Below, in pieces: positions 56,191 to 64,000 of a stretch of 64,000 bases of DNA (positions within the stretch are counted from its first letter, which is position 1; every line of letters starts with the position of its first letter). The DNA comes from Gillisia sp. Hel_I_86. Its GTDB lineage: Bacteria; Bacteroidota; Bacteroidia; Flavobacteriales; Flavobacteriaceae. The stretch lies in contig NZ_VISE01000001.1 in the NCBI RefSeq assembly GCF_007827275.1, forward strand, positions 682,001 to 746,000, written 5' to 3'. The notes under the pieces were generated by a model, which saw nothing but the letters and a program-made list of their open reading frames with translations, was not told where the DNA came from and searched no databases. A program made the translations under genes and the position numbers.

Positions 56191-57072
56191 CTAGCGCAAT
56201 CTATGATTTTCCCTTGCCAATAAAGTGTTCTTAAGCAACATGGCAATCGTCATTGGTCCAACCCCACCTGGCACAGGCGTTATAAATGAAGCCTTTTTAC
56301 TTACATTTTCGAAATCCACATCCCCAGTAATTCTGTATCCTCTGGGAGCATCTTCATCCGGCACCCTGGTGATGCCCACATCTATAACAACGGCATCATC
56401 TTTTACCATCTCTGCTTTTAAAAATCCAGGATTTCCCAAAGCGGTAATAATAATATCTGCTTGAGAAGTGATTTGGGTGATATTCTTAGTGTAACTATGG
56501 GTAACTGTAACGGTAGAATTCCCCGGAAACCCTTTTCTGCCCATTAAGATACTCATAGGCCTGCCCACAATATGGCTACGGCCAATTACAACCGTGTGTT
56601 TTCCTTTTGTCTCTACTTTATATCGTTCCAACAATTCTAAGATCCCATATGGGGTGGCAGGGATAAAACTACTCATATCCAAGGCCATTTTTCCAAAATT
56701 GGTGGGATGAAAACCATCTACATCTTTATCTGGATTCACGGTAAGCAATACTTTTTGAGTATCTATTTGTTCTGGAAGTGGTAGTTGGACGATAAACCCA
56801 TCGATATCTGGATTTTCATTTAGTTCCTTTATCTTTTTTAAAAGTTCGGTCTCACTAATGGTACTGGATAGTTTAACCAATGTCGATTCAAAACCTACAC
56901 GCTCACAAGCTTTCACTTTACTATTCACGTATGTTAAGCTCGCACCGTCATTCCCAACAATAATAGCTGCCAAATGTGGCACTTTTTCCCCTAGATTCTT
57001 CATTTGCTGAACTTCCGCAGCAATTTCATCCTTAATTTCGTTACTTACTTTTTTACCGTCGAGAATAGTCAT
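56191..57072 (-). CDS. folD: Bifunctional methylene-THF dehydrogenase/cyclohydrolase
   Basis: 293 residues. It interconverts methylene-, methenyl- and formyl-tetrahydrofolate. YVNSKVKACERVGFES holds the catalytic Lys, then IVQLPLPEQ, KDVDGFHPTN, and VVIGRSHIVGRPMSILM and PVPGGVGPMTIAML of the NADP domain. FIPATPYGIL replaces the common PCTP. Followed on the minus strand by R8 and the terminator at 56003. Confidence 0.96.
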   Translation of the reverse strand: MTILDGKKVSNEIKDEIAAEVQQMKNLGEKVPHLAAIIVGNDGASLTYVNSKVKACERVGFESTLVKLSSTISETELLKKIKELNENPDIDGFIVQLPLPEQIDTQKVLLTVNPDKDVDGFHPTNFGKMALDMSSFIPATPYGILELLERYKVETKGKHTVVIGRSHIVGRPMSILMGRKGFPGNSTVTVTHSYTKNITQITSQADIIITALGNPGFLKAEMVKDDAVVIDVGITRVPDEDAPRGYRITGDVDFENVSKKASFITPVPGGVGPMTIAMLLKNTLLARENHRLR

Positions 57073-57084
57073 GTTTTTAGTATT

Positions 57085-57111
57085 CAGTTGGCAGTTGGAG
57101 TTGGCAGTTAT
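57085..57111. repeat. Heptad array H2, left flank of the four-helix-bundle gene
   Basis: On the plus strand CAGTTGG at 57085 and 57092, then AGTTGG, then CAGTTAT. On the minus strand the units are AACTGCC-like, read outward from the gene. It touches the gene's stop codon. Confidence 0.75.
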
Positions 57112-57479
57112 TATGCCTTAACTCCAAATTTACCAGGATTATTAATCATAAAATTTAGAAGTTTCCCTACTTCTTCACTTTTTGTATTGAAATCTTCAAA
57201 TTCCAACTTTCTAATATATCCACACTCATTGGCAAAGTGCCACCAACTTTGTGTTTCTGGATTCTCAGAATCACTATCCCTTAATTTACTTCTGAAGTGA
57301 TTGGGGTAACTTCTCTTCCTGTATGCTTCAGCTATATTAAAACAAACCGATCGGGAACTTCTTCTAATCTGGTCTGTTAAACTATAAGTCTCCTCTTTTG
57401 GAAATCTTTTCGAAATTTCAAAAATTTCCATAGCCAGTTCAAAAGCAATATGGTAAGACTTCAAAGATTTAAAATCCAT
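57111..57479 (-). CDS. Four-helix-bundle protein of the S23/IVS-protein (Avd-fold) family
   Basis: 122 residues, starting MDFKSLKSYHIAFELAMEIF, then FPKEETYSLTDQIRRSSRSV, NIAEAYRK and SWWHFANECGYI: the four-helix-bundle proteins first seen in 23S rRNA intervening sequences and related to Avd of diversity-generating retroelements. It is not within an rRNA gene and no reverse transcriptase is in the window. Function of free-standing members is unknown. The gene is bracketed by inverted 7-nt repeat arrays (57085-57111 and 57492-57531), and this module fills the folD-ffh gap almost exactly. Confidence 0.93.
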   Translation of the reverse strand: MDFKSLKSYHIAFELAMEIFEISKRFPKEETYSLTDQIRRSSRSVCFNIAEAYRKRSYPNHFRSKLRDSDSENPETQSWWHFANECGYIRKLEFEDFNTKSEEVGKLLNFMINNPGKFGVKA

Positions 57480-57491
57480 ACTTTAATATTT

Positions 57492-57531
57492 ATTGAACAC
57501 TGAGACTGCATACTGAGAGACTGCATACTGA
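57492..57531. repeat. Heptad array H3, right flank of the four-helix-bundle gene
   Basis: Plus strand ATTGAAC, then ACTGAG, ACTGCAT, ACTGAGAG, ACTGCAT, ACTGAAC. The G of each TG falls at 57495, 57502, 57508, 57515, 57523 and 57530: steps of 7, 6, 7, 8 and 7. It reads outward from the gene, inverted with respect to the left flank. Confidence 0.75.
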
Positions 57532-57532
57532 A

Positions 57533-58861
57533 CTATTTCATCCCCTTCATCATTTGCATCATTTTTTGGCCACCGCCGCCTTGCATCATCTTCATCATTT
57601 TTCCCATTTGGTTGAATTGCTTCAATAATTGGTTTACTTGCTGAACCGAAGTCCCGGATCCACCGGCAATCCTTTTCTTTCTAACCGAATTGATCAGCGT
57701 TGGGGTACTTCTTTCCGCAGGGGTCATGGAATATATAATGGCTTCTATATGTTTAAAAGCATCATCATCAATATCGATATCCTTTAACATTTTTCCTGCT
57801 CCCGGGATCATTCCCATTAAGTCCTTCATAGAACCCATTTTCTTGATCTGGTGCAATTGCTTGAGGAAATCATCAAATCCAAATTGGTTCTTGGCGATCT
57901 TTTTCTGAAGTTTTCTGGCCTCTTCTTCATCATATTGCTCCTGCGCTCTTTCCACCAAGGAAACAACATCTCCCATCCCCAAGATCCTATCGGCCATACG
58001 GGAAGGATAGAACACATCTATGGCATCCATTTTCTCTCCTGTACCAATAAATTTGATTGGTTTATTTACCACCGATTTAATCGAAATTGCCGCACCACCA
58101 CGGGTATCACCATCCAATTTCGTAAGGATCACCCCATCAAAATTCAATTTATCGTTAAAGGCTTTTGCGGTATTCACCGCATCCTGACCAGTCATGGAAT
58201 CCACAACAAATAAGGTTTCTTCAGGTTTTACAGCAGCATGAATATTTGCGATTTCCGTCATCATCGCCTCATCTACAGCAAGACGACCGGCGGTATCTAT
58301 AATAACCACATTAAATCCGTTTTGCTTGGCATGGGCAATGGCCGCTTTAGAAATAGCAACAGGATCCTGGTTCCCAACATCGCTAAAAACCTCAACTCCT
58401 ATTTGCTCTCCAACAATTTGCAACTGATTGATCGCCGCAGGACGGTATATATCACAGGCAACCAAAAGTGGGTTCTTGTTCTTTTTTGTTTTTAAGAAAT
58501 TAGCCAGTTTTCCGGAAAAAGTAGTTTTACCACTTCCTTGTAGACCAGACATTAAGATCACAGAAGGATTCCCGGAAAGATCTATTTCTTCCATTTCCCC
58601 TCCCATTAATTGGGTAAGTTCATCCTTGACCAATTTCACCATAAGTTGCCCAGGCTTCAATGCAGTTAATACATCTTGACCTAAAGCTTTTTCTTTTACA
58701 GTGCTCGTAAATTCTTTCGCTATCTTATAGTTAACATCGGCTTCCACCAAGGCCCTACGTACTTCCTTTAAGGTCTCGGCAACGTTTACTTCTGTAATCT
58801 GCCCATGTCCCTTTAGGATGTGCAAGGCATTATCTAACTTATCGCTTAAATTATCAAACAT
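57533..58861 (-). CDS. ffh: Signal recognition particle protein Ffh
   Basis: 442 residues: N domain, G domain with GLQGSGKTT (106-114), then DTAGRLAVDEAMM and TKLDGDTRGGAA, and a Met-rich M domain ending KMMQMMKGMK. It binds 4.5S RNA and signal sequences and targets membrane proteins to FtsY. A TAAATTTG -7 box lies at 58906-58913. Confidence 0.97.
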   Translation of the reverse strand: MFDNLSDKLDNALHILKGHGQITEVNVAETLKEVRRALVEADVNYKIAKEFTSTVKEKALGQDVLTALKPGQLMVKLVKDELTQLMGGEMEEIDLSGNPSVILMSGLQGSGKTTFSGKLANFLKTKKNKNPLLVACDIYRPAAINQLQIVGEQIGVEVFSDVGNQDPVAISKAAIAHAKQNGFNVVIIDTAGRLAVDEAMMTEIANIHAAVKPEETLFVVDSMTGQDAVNTAKAFNDKLNFDGVILTKLDGDTRGGAAISIKSVVNKPIKFIGTGEKMDAIDVFYPSRMADRILGMGDVVSLVERAQEQYDEEEARKLQKKIAKNQFGFDDFLKQLHQIKKMGSMKDLMGMIPGAGKMLKDIDIDDDAFKHIEAIIYSMTPAERSTPTLINSVRKKRIAGGSGTSVQQVNQLLKQFNQMGKMMKMMQGGGGQKMMQMMKGMK

Positions 58862-58905
58862 AATTCTTCGTGTAATTTATTATTCTTGCGCCTATCAGCG
58901 GATTG

Positions 58906-58913
58906 CAAATTTA
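58906..58913 (-). promoter_or_regulatory. -7 box of ffh
   Basis: Minus strand TAAATTTG matches TAnnTTTG, 44 bases ahead of the ffh ATG. Confidence 0.45.
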
Positions 58914-58989
58914 ATGATTTGATGCTGAAGTGAAAAGTTTTATTTGGAAACAAATACTTTCCTGGACACTACCTTCTTTTTCCTATAGG

Positions 58990-59330
58990 TTATTGTTATT
59001 TGTAATATGTAATCGCCACCTGAAACCTGTTCCTTGTTAATGGTTATTTGTTATTTGTTATTTGTTATTTGTAAATTGTAAATTGTTTGTTGTTTGTTGT
59101 TTGTTGTTTGTTGTTTGTTGTTTGTTGTTTGTTGTTTGTTGTTTGTTGCTAGATGTTAGATGCTAGATGCTAGATGCTAGATGCTAGATGCTAGATGTTA
59201 GATGCTAGATGTTAGATGTTAGATGAAAATAACCAATAACTATTAACCTATAACTGTTTGTTGTTTGTTGTTTGTTTATCACTGAAAACTGCCAACTGAA
59301 AAGTGTTTACTGTTTATTGTTTATTGAAAA
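58990..59330. repeat. Heptad array H4: about 340 bp of 7-nt-periodic DNA with changing unit
   Basis: Between divergent/tandem ffh and argS. Unit types in order: GTTATTT, then AAATTGT, TTGTTTG, CTAGATG (with TTAGATG variants), then ATAACCA-like, TTGTTTG again, and ACTGAAA/ACTGCCA/ACTGTTT/ATTGTTT. The G of TG falls at every seventh base from 59050 to 59225 without a break (26 units), although the unit changes three times. After a phase slip, AAC is spaced 7 through 59229-59256 and TG recurs at 59256, 59263, 59270 and every 7 from 59284 to 59326. Weaker 7-nt spacing reaches back to 58995. No coding. Confidence 0.9.
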
Positions 59331-59331
59331 C

Positions 59332-61113
59332 CTACATTCTCTCTGGCACCTGAATTCCCAACAAACCAAATGCCGACTTTATAGTATCTCCCACAGCTTT
59401 AGAAAGTTGCACCCTAAAATTCTTTTCGGCTTTATCTGAAGTTCCTAAAATAGTCACATTCTGATAAAATGAATTGAATTCCTTCACCAGATCGTAGGTG
59501 TAATTCGCAATCAAGGCCGGACTATGGTTATCTGCGGCCAACTGAATGGTATCTGGATACAATTGTAATTGTTTGATCAATTCCTTTTCCTTTTCATGCA
59601 ACTCGTAACCCTCTGGCAAGTTTAATGTATCCTTTTCAAGATTTGCTTTTCTTAAGATAGACTGAATCCTTGCGTAGGTATACTGAATAAAGGGCCCTGT
59701 ATTCCCCTGAAAATCCACCGATTCTTCAGGGTTGAACAAGATCCGTTTTCTAGGATCTACTTTCAAAATATAATATTTTAAAGCACCTAGCCCGATCATC
59801 TTATAAAGTTCTTCTTTTTCTTCTGAAGAATATTCTCCTAGCTTTCCCAGTTCTTCGGAAATAGCTTTAGCGGTTTGGGTCATTTGTGCTATCAAATCAT
59901 CGGCATCTACAACCGTTCCCTCTCTACTTTTCATTTTTCCTGAAGGAAGATCGACCATTCCATAACTTAAATGATATAAGTTATTTGCCCATTCGTAGCC
60001 TAATTTACTCAAGATCAAAAACAAGACTTTAAAATGGTAATCCTGTTCGTTCCCAACCGTATACACCATTCCGTCGATATCAAAATCCTTTACTCGTTGT
60101 ATCGCGGTTCCAATATCCTGGGTCATATATACTGCCGTACCATCACTTCTAAGTACAATTTTTTCGTCCAGGCCATCTTCAGTAAGATCTATCCAAACGC
60201 TTCCATCATCTTTTCTAAAGAAAACCCCTTTTTCAAGGCCTTCTGCAACAACATCTTTTCCCAGTAAATAGGTGTTGCTTTCGTAATAATTCTTATCAAA
60301 ATCTACCCCAAGAGTATCATAGGTTTTCTCGAAACCATCGTACACCCACTGGTTCATTTTCTCCCAAAGTGCTTTCACCTCTTCATCTCCAGCTTCCCAT
60401 TTTATCAACATTTCTTGAGCAGCTACTAAAAGTGGGGCTTGTACATTTGCTTCATCCTCTGTTTTACCTTCAGCAATAAGTTGAGCGATTTCCTTTTTAT
60501 ATTCCTTATCGAATTTCACATAGTAGTTCCCTACCAATTTATCACCTTTTAGTCCGGTAGAATCTGGTGTCTCCCCATTTCCCCATCGTTCCCACGCCAA
60601 CATGGATTTACAAATGTGGATTCCGCGATCGTTGATAATCTGTGTTTTATAAACCTGTTTACCGCTCGCTTTTAAGATTTCAGCAACAGAAAATCCCAAC
60701 AAATTGTTTCGAATATGTCCTAAATGCAATGGCTTATTGGTATTAGGGGAAGAATATTCCACCATAATGGTGTCGGAATCTTCAGTTACCCGAACCCTTC
60801 CAAAATCTGCATTTTTCGAGATCGTTTCAAAAGAATTTAAATAAAATTTATTGCTTAACACTATATTCAAAAAACCTTGAACCACATTAAATCGCACTAT
60901 TTCTTCAACATTTTCAATTAGATATTCCCCAATGGCATTTCCAAGCTGAACGGGATTCGTTTTAATTTGGCGGAGCATAGGGAAAGTTACCAGTGTGATA
61001 TCTCCCTCAAAATCCTTGCGAGTAGGTTGAAATTCTACTTGTGCAAGATCTACTTTATGCAGATGCGAAACTGCTTCCTTAACTTTTTGCTCAATTTTAT
61101 TCTGAATACTCAT
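59332..61113 (-). CDS. argS: Arginyl-tRNA synthetase
   Basis: 593 residues. Class I enzyme. HLGH (130-133) in SPNTNKPLHLGHIRNN and KMKSREG in place of KMSKS, and the N-terminal Add-1 domain and C-terminal DALR domain (YTYDLVKEFNSFYQNV) are present. The heptad array starts right after its stop codon. A TATCTTTA -7 box sits at 61156-61163 on the minus strand. Confidence 0.97.
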   Translation of the reverse strand: MSIQNKIEQKVKEAVSHLHKVDLAQVEFQPTRKDFEGDITLVTFPMLRQIKTNPVQLGNAIGEYLIENVEEIVRFNVVQGFLNIVLSNKFYLNSFETISKNADFGRVRVTEDSDTIMVEYSSPNTNKPLHLGHIRNNLLGFSVAEILKASGKQVYKTQIINDRGIHICKSMLAWERWGNGETPDSTGLKGDKLVGNYYVKFDKEYKKEIAQLIAEGKTEDEANVQAPLLVAAQEMLIKWEAGDEEVKALWEKMNQWVYDGFEKTYDTLGVDFDKNYYESNTYLLGKDVVAEGLEKGVFFRKDDGSVWIDLTEDGLDEKIVLRSDGTAVYMTQDIGTAIQRVKDFDIDGMVYTVGNEQDYHFKVLFLILSKLGYEWANNLYHLSYGMVDLPSGKMKSREGTVVDADDLIAQMTQTAKAISEELGKLGEYSSEEKEELYKMIGLGALKYYILKVDPRKRILFNPEESVDFQGNTGPFIQYTYARIQSILRKANLEKDTLNLPEGYELHEKEKELIKQLQLYPDTIQLAADNHSPALIANYTYDLVKEFNSFYQNVTILGTSDKAEKNFRVQLSKAVGDTIKSAFGLLGIQVPERM

Positions 61114-61155
61114 TCCGGATAATTTTATTGTCTTTTTATGCTGAAATACAAGCCG

Positions 61156-61163
61156 TAAAGATA
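61156..61163 (-). promoter_or_regulatory. -7 box of argS
   Basis: Minus strand TATCTTTA, 42 bases ahead of the argS ATG; a similar plus-strand box TATCTTTA lies at 61207-61214 facing the other way. Confidence 0.4.
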
Positions 61164-61213
61164 ACAGAAAATACCTGCAAGCTATAGTGCTTTGAGAGCA
61201 AATCCCTATCTTT

Positions 61214-61657
61214 ATGAAAAAGCGAAGAATGCTCCTGAATATAAGCTATAACAATCAAGAAAATAAGGAAAAAATCAACAAAGAAGTTGGAGCTCCATTC
61301 CCACTTATAGAGCGGATAAAACTAAAAGGCACCGGTTCCCCCAAATTGCTCATTACTTCTACCAGTATAGAAATTCACAACTTATTGATCCTAGATTCCA
61401 ATACCAATATCTGCAACATAGAATTACGGCCTAAAGGCATTATGGTAATGTTCAGGGCTTTATTGGAAACCTATGCCTTGGTAATCCCTTATTACAAACT
61501 AAACCTCTACAAAGGAAAGGCTGAAGAATATTCTGTTTATAAAGATCAGTATTTTATAAAAGTGAAAGCAGACAGTCCCGCTATCCATAAATTCATGATG
61601 AAGATATTAGGCTATAAAGCAGATACTGCACTTCCGCAGATAGAAGACATCAGGTAA
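61214..61657 (+). CDS. Conserved-looking protein of unknown function
   Basis: 147 residues from ATG 61214, or 142 from an ATG at 61229. The latter is favoured if the -7 box at 61207-61214 is real, since transcription would begin past the first ATG. No domain recognised; the protein is basic and mixed alpha/beta, with ERIKLKGTGSPKLLITSTSI, then MVMFRALLETYALVIPYYKL. No signal or membrane segment. Confidence 0.7.
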   Translation: MKKRRMLLNISYNNQENKEKINKEVGAPFPLIERIKLKGTGSPKLLITSTSIEIHNLLILDSNTNICNIELRPKGIMVMFRALLETYALVIPYYKLNLYKGKAEEYSVYKDQYFIKVKADSPAIHKFMMKILGYKADTALPQIEDIR

Positions 61658-61673
61658 CATTTCGAATAAAAAA

Positions 61674-61877
61674 TTATCTCTTATTAAACGCAATTCCGCC
61701 AATAAGTGACAAAATGCCTAAACCAATCATGGCATAGGACTGGGTATTATCGCCTTGTGCCTGTACTTTTAGTGGACCAGCCTCAAAAGCAACTTCCGGG
61801 GTGATAAGGGTATATAAGCCATAACCAACCAATACAACTCCAACAATTAACAGAACAATTTTAAGGGTGTTATTCAT
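61674..61877 (-). CDS. Small two-helix membrane protein
   Basis: 67 residues; helices IVLLIVGVVLVGYGLYTLI and YAMIGLGILSLIGGIAF with a short loop. Family not recognised. Divergent from the SDR gene. Confidence 0.65.
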   Translation of the reverse strand: MNNTLKIVLLIVGVVLVGYGLYTLITPEVAFEAGPLKVQAQGDNTQSYAMIGLGILSLIGGIAFNKR

Positions 61878-61948
61878 TTTATATTAATATTTGTTTAAAC
61901 CGAAAGTAAACAATTAATTCCTAAATTATAACCAAATTAAATATTGAA

Positions 61949-63373
61949 ATGAAGATCTTACTTACGGGTGCCAATGGGTATATAGGACTTAGATTATTGC
62001 CCCAACTATTGGAACTTGACCACGAAGTGGTTTGTGCGGTTAGGGATAAAAAAAGATTTTCCAAAAAAAAGGAGCTTTTGGATAAGATTGAAGTGGTAGA
62101 AATTGACTTTTTACAACCTACCCAAGTTCCAGAGGAAATTAAGGACATAGATATTGCCTATTACCTTATTCATTCCATGTCTGCTTCTACCACAGATTTC
62201 GACAGCCAAGAAGCGCAGGCAGCGACAACTTTTAATGAGATCATGGCCAGCACCAGCGTTAAGCAAGTTATTTATCTTAGTGGGATTATAAATACCGAAG
62301 AGCTCTCCAAACATTTGGAATCCAGGAAAAAAGTCGAAGAAATCTTATATCATGGAAACTTCAACATCACTGTTTTAAGGGCAGCCATTATAGTAGGCTC
62401 GGGAAGTTCATCTTTTGAAATTATACGTGATCTCTGTGAAAAACTTCCCATAATGGTCACTCCTAGTTGGGTAAAAACAAAATGCCAACCAATTGCCATA
62501 AGAGATGTGCTTCAATTCTTGACCGGGATACTAGGTTTAGAAAAGGCATATAATGAATCTTTCGATATTGGTGGGCCAGACATTATCTCCTATAAACAAA
62601 TGATGCAGCAATATGCGGAGGTGCGTGGTTTGAAAATTTTAATAATCGATGTCCCTTTTCTATCTCCTAAATTATCATCTTATTGGCTATATTTTGTTAC
62701 CTCTACCTCTTATAAGCTTGCGAAAAACCTTGTAGATAGCATGAAGGTTGAAGTAATCACCAATGACAAACGACTACAGGAATTATTAGCAATAAACCCT
62801 ATAACCTATAAAGAATCCATAGCACTTGCTTTTTATAAAATAGAACAAAATCAGGTGGTTTCCAGTTGGAAAGATTCTATGAGCAGTGGAAGGTTTAGAA
62901 AAGACCTCAATAAATACATACAAGTGCCTACATTTGGTTGTGTGAAAGACGCCCAGTCTATAAAAGTGAAAAACCCAGAAGAAGTATTGGAACGTATTTG
63001 GGCAATTGGCGGCAACACAGGTTGGTATTATGGAAATTGGCTTTGGAGAATTCGTGGGTATTTCGACAAACTTTTTGGCGGTGTGGGATTAAGGCGTGGC
63101 AGAACGCATTCTTCTGAAATAGCTTCCGGAGATTCCTTGGATTTTTGGAGGGTGTTGCTTGCCGATAAGGAGAAAAAAAGATTGCTGTTATTTGCTGAAA
63201 TGAAAGTGCCTGGAGAAGCTTGGCTGGAATTTGAAATAGATGATAATGATATCCTACATCAAACTGCCACCTTTAGACCAAGGGGATTATGGGGACGAAT
63301 TTACTGGTATACCATGTTGCCATTTCATTATTTTATCTTTGAAGGAATGTTGAATAAAATCGCTAAAGGTTAA
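61949..63373 (+). CDS. NAD(P)-binding SDR protein with C-terminal DUF2867
   Basis: 474 residues. N-terminal extended-SDR Rossmann fold starting LLTGANGYIGLRLLPQL, with IHSMSASTTDF and VIYLSGIINT; catalytic Tyr-Lys pair is not clear, as is common in atypical SDRs (NmrA/quinone-reductase-like). Residues about 330-470 (GNTGWYYGNWLWRIRG, then KRLLLFAEMKVPGEAWLEF and FRPRGLWGRIYWYTMLP) are DUF2867. This fusion is common in Bacteroidota; the substrate is unknown. Confidence 0.9.
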   Translation: MKILLTGANGYIGLRLLPQLLELDHEVVCAVRDKKRFSKKKELLDKIEVVEIDFLQPTQVPEEIKDIDIAYYLIHSMSASTTDFDSQEAQAATTFNEIMASTSVKQVIYLSGIINTEELSKHLESRKKVEEILYHGNFNITVLRAAIIVGSGSSSFEIIRDLCEKLPIMVTPSWVKTKCQPIAIRDVLQFLTGILGLEKAYNESFDIGGPDIISYKQMMQQYAEVRGLKILIIDVPFLSPKLSSYWLYFVTSTSYKLAKNLVDSMKVEVITNDKRLQELLAINPITYKESIALAFYKIEQNQVVSSWKDSMSSGRFRKDLNKYIQVPTFGCVKDAQSIKVKNPEEVLERIWAIGGNTGWYYGNWLWRIRGYFDKLFGGVGLRRGRTHSSEIASGDSLDFWRVLLADKEKKRLLLFAEMKVPGEAWLEFEIDDNDILHQTATFRPRGLWGRIYWYTMLPFHYFIFEGMLNKIAKG

Positions 63374-63399
63374 TTGATTTTAAAGCAAAGCTCATGTAT

Positions 63400-63640
63400 T
63401 CGTCATGCTGTCCCAAAACATCGGGAGTTTCAGCATCTAATTTTATCGAAAGAGACCCTGAAACAAGTTACCATTGACGTATTTTTATTTATTTGTGAAT
63501 CCAAGACCCTGAAACAAGTTCAGGGTGACGATGCGGGATTGTCGTCATGCTGAACTTGTTTCAGCATCCCATCAGCTTATATAAAAACATGTCAATTTCC
63601 TACGCTAGATAAATTTTTTTATCACAGGTCTCAGGGTGAC
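63400..63640. repeat. Cluster of dispersed repeats (R9), with 97-nt inverted copy of R7
   Basis: 63472-63568 is the reverse complement of 52376-52472. Hairpins: 63506-63526 (stem ACCCTGAA, loop ACAAG, stem TTCAGGGT) and 63547-63567 (stem ATGCTGAA, loop CTTGT, stem TTCAGCAT). A copy at 63455 keeps the left arm ACCCTGAA but has lost the right one. The 323-base gap holds nothing else. Confidence 0.85.
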
Positions 63641-63696
63641 GAAGTGTTTAGTATCATTGATGAATAATAAAATAAATATTAATATTAAAAGTCATA

Positions 63697-64000
63697 TTGA
63701 AATCACTTTTATCACACTTCCGAAAAAACTTGCTTCTAACGGTTGCTGCTTTTGTACTGTTTTTTGTCGCTGTTTATATTTTCTTGTTTACCGAAACATT
63801 CTACGCGCTCATTGAAAATGGAAGTTTATGGGTAAGGGAATGGTTTGGTGGTTTCTATCTATGGCTTGGCTTAATATGTGTCGTTTTCTTGTTAGTCCTA
63901 GCATTTACCAAAGTTGGGAAATTGCGTTTAGGGAATGCCCCACCCGAATTTAACAGGTGGTCCTGGATTGCGATGCTGTATAGTGCGGGAATGGGAGCTG
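63697..64000 (+). CDS. BCCT family transporter, N-terminal part (cut by window end)
   Basis: A TTG at 63697 opens a frame of 101 codons with no ATG after the upstream stop at 63673. Two hydrophobic helices (LLLTVAAFVLFFVAVYIFLF, then LWLGLICVVFLLVLAF) and KVGKLRLGNAPPEFNRWSW, then IAMLYSAGMGAG match the start of betaine/choline/carnitine transporters, which import compatible solutes with sodium or protons. The 3' part lies beyond the window. Confidence 0.85.
   Translation, partial: MKSLLSHFRKNLLLTVAAFVLFFVAVYIFLFTETFYALIENGSLWVREWFGGFYLWLGLICVVFLLVLAFTKVGKLRLGNAPPEFNRWSWIAMLYSAGMGA

Noticed and set aside
57111-57479. Avd of a diversity-generating retroelement
   Set aside because: No reverse transcriptase, template repeat or variable repeat is found nearby; only the fold family is shared.
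57111-57479. Intervening sequence inside a 23S rRNA gene
   Set aside because: The neighbours are folD and ffh; there is no rRNA in the window.
58990-59330. CRISPR array
   Set aside because: The repeats are 7 nt long with no unique spacers and no cas gene is present; the period is far too short.

Overview
The window reads as chromosome of a member of the Bacteroidota, most likely a marine Flavobacteriaceae (Gramella/Zunongwangia-like). Supporting signs are the AT-rich DNA, the Bacteroidota promoter word TAnnTTTG ahead of several genes, a secreted protein with a type IX secretion type-B sorting domain, a fused SecDF, a very long acidic FtsZ tail, an archaeal-type ProRS, and families typical of flavobacteria (CHU_C, DUF2911, DUF6588, FadL-like OMP). 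There are no rRNA genes, recognisable insertion sequences, prophage or CRISPR arrays.

Layout. 1-6.3 kb: end of a BlaR1-like/plug-domain gene, a YfiT-type DinB protein, apt, an S9 peptidase and an AGCS alanine/sodium symporter. 6.4-7.5 kb: a BLUF blue-light sensor converging on tRNA-Arg, then yqeY. 7.5-23.1 kb: the division and cell-wall (dcw) cluster on the minus strand, in transcription order mraZ, rsmH, ftsL, ftsI, murE, mraY, murD, ftsW, murG, murC, ftsQ, ftsA, ftsZ. It has a probable MraZ operator at the head and a terminator after ftsZ; murF, ddl and ftsB are absent. 23.4-32 kb: hydrolase, engB, rpsT, two identical tRNA-Glu genes, proS, a Gly/Tyr-rich lipoprotein, a FadL-like porin and a T9SS cargo protein. 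32-46.4 kb: folE, cysS-yidD-lgt-DUF192, secDF, mdh, DUF6588, gyrB, asnB and DUF2911. 46.5-56 kb: queE, a PBP4-type carboxypeptidase, an LD-carboxypeptidase, a HerA-like ATPase with a small lipoprotein, rluF and small genes, a VOC protein, an AI-2E-type permease and a YkvA protein. 56-64 kb: folD, a four-helix-bundle gene, ffh, argS, an SDR/DUF2867 protein and the start of a BCCT transporter.

The genes are mostly conserved housekeeping genes; the unusual material is between them. (1) There are 7-nt-periodic DNA arrays. The largest, about 340 bp between ffh and argS, keeps TG in one 7-nt register across several unrelated unit sequences. Another pair brackets the small four-helix-bundle (S23/Avd-fold) gene in inverted orientation and fills the folD-ffh gap. 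A third, palindromic set lies beside tRNA-Arg. (2) A dispersed family of intergenic hairpins has 8-bp stems that change on both sides together. Two long copies (93 and 97 nt) recur as inverted repeats 8 and 11 kb apart. I regard the heptad arrays and their link to the four-helix-bundle gene as the best candidate for an undescribed system; the link is an inference from position and pattern.
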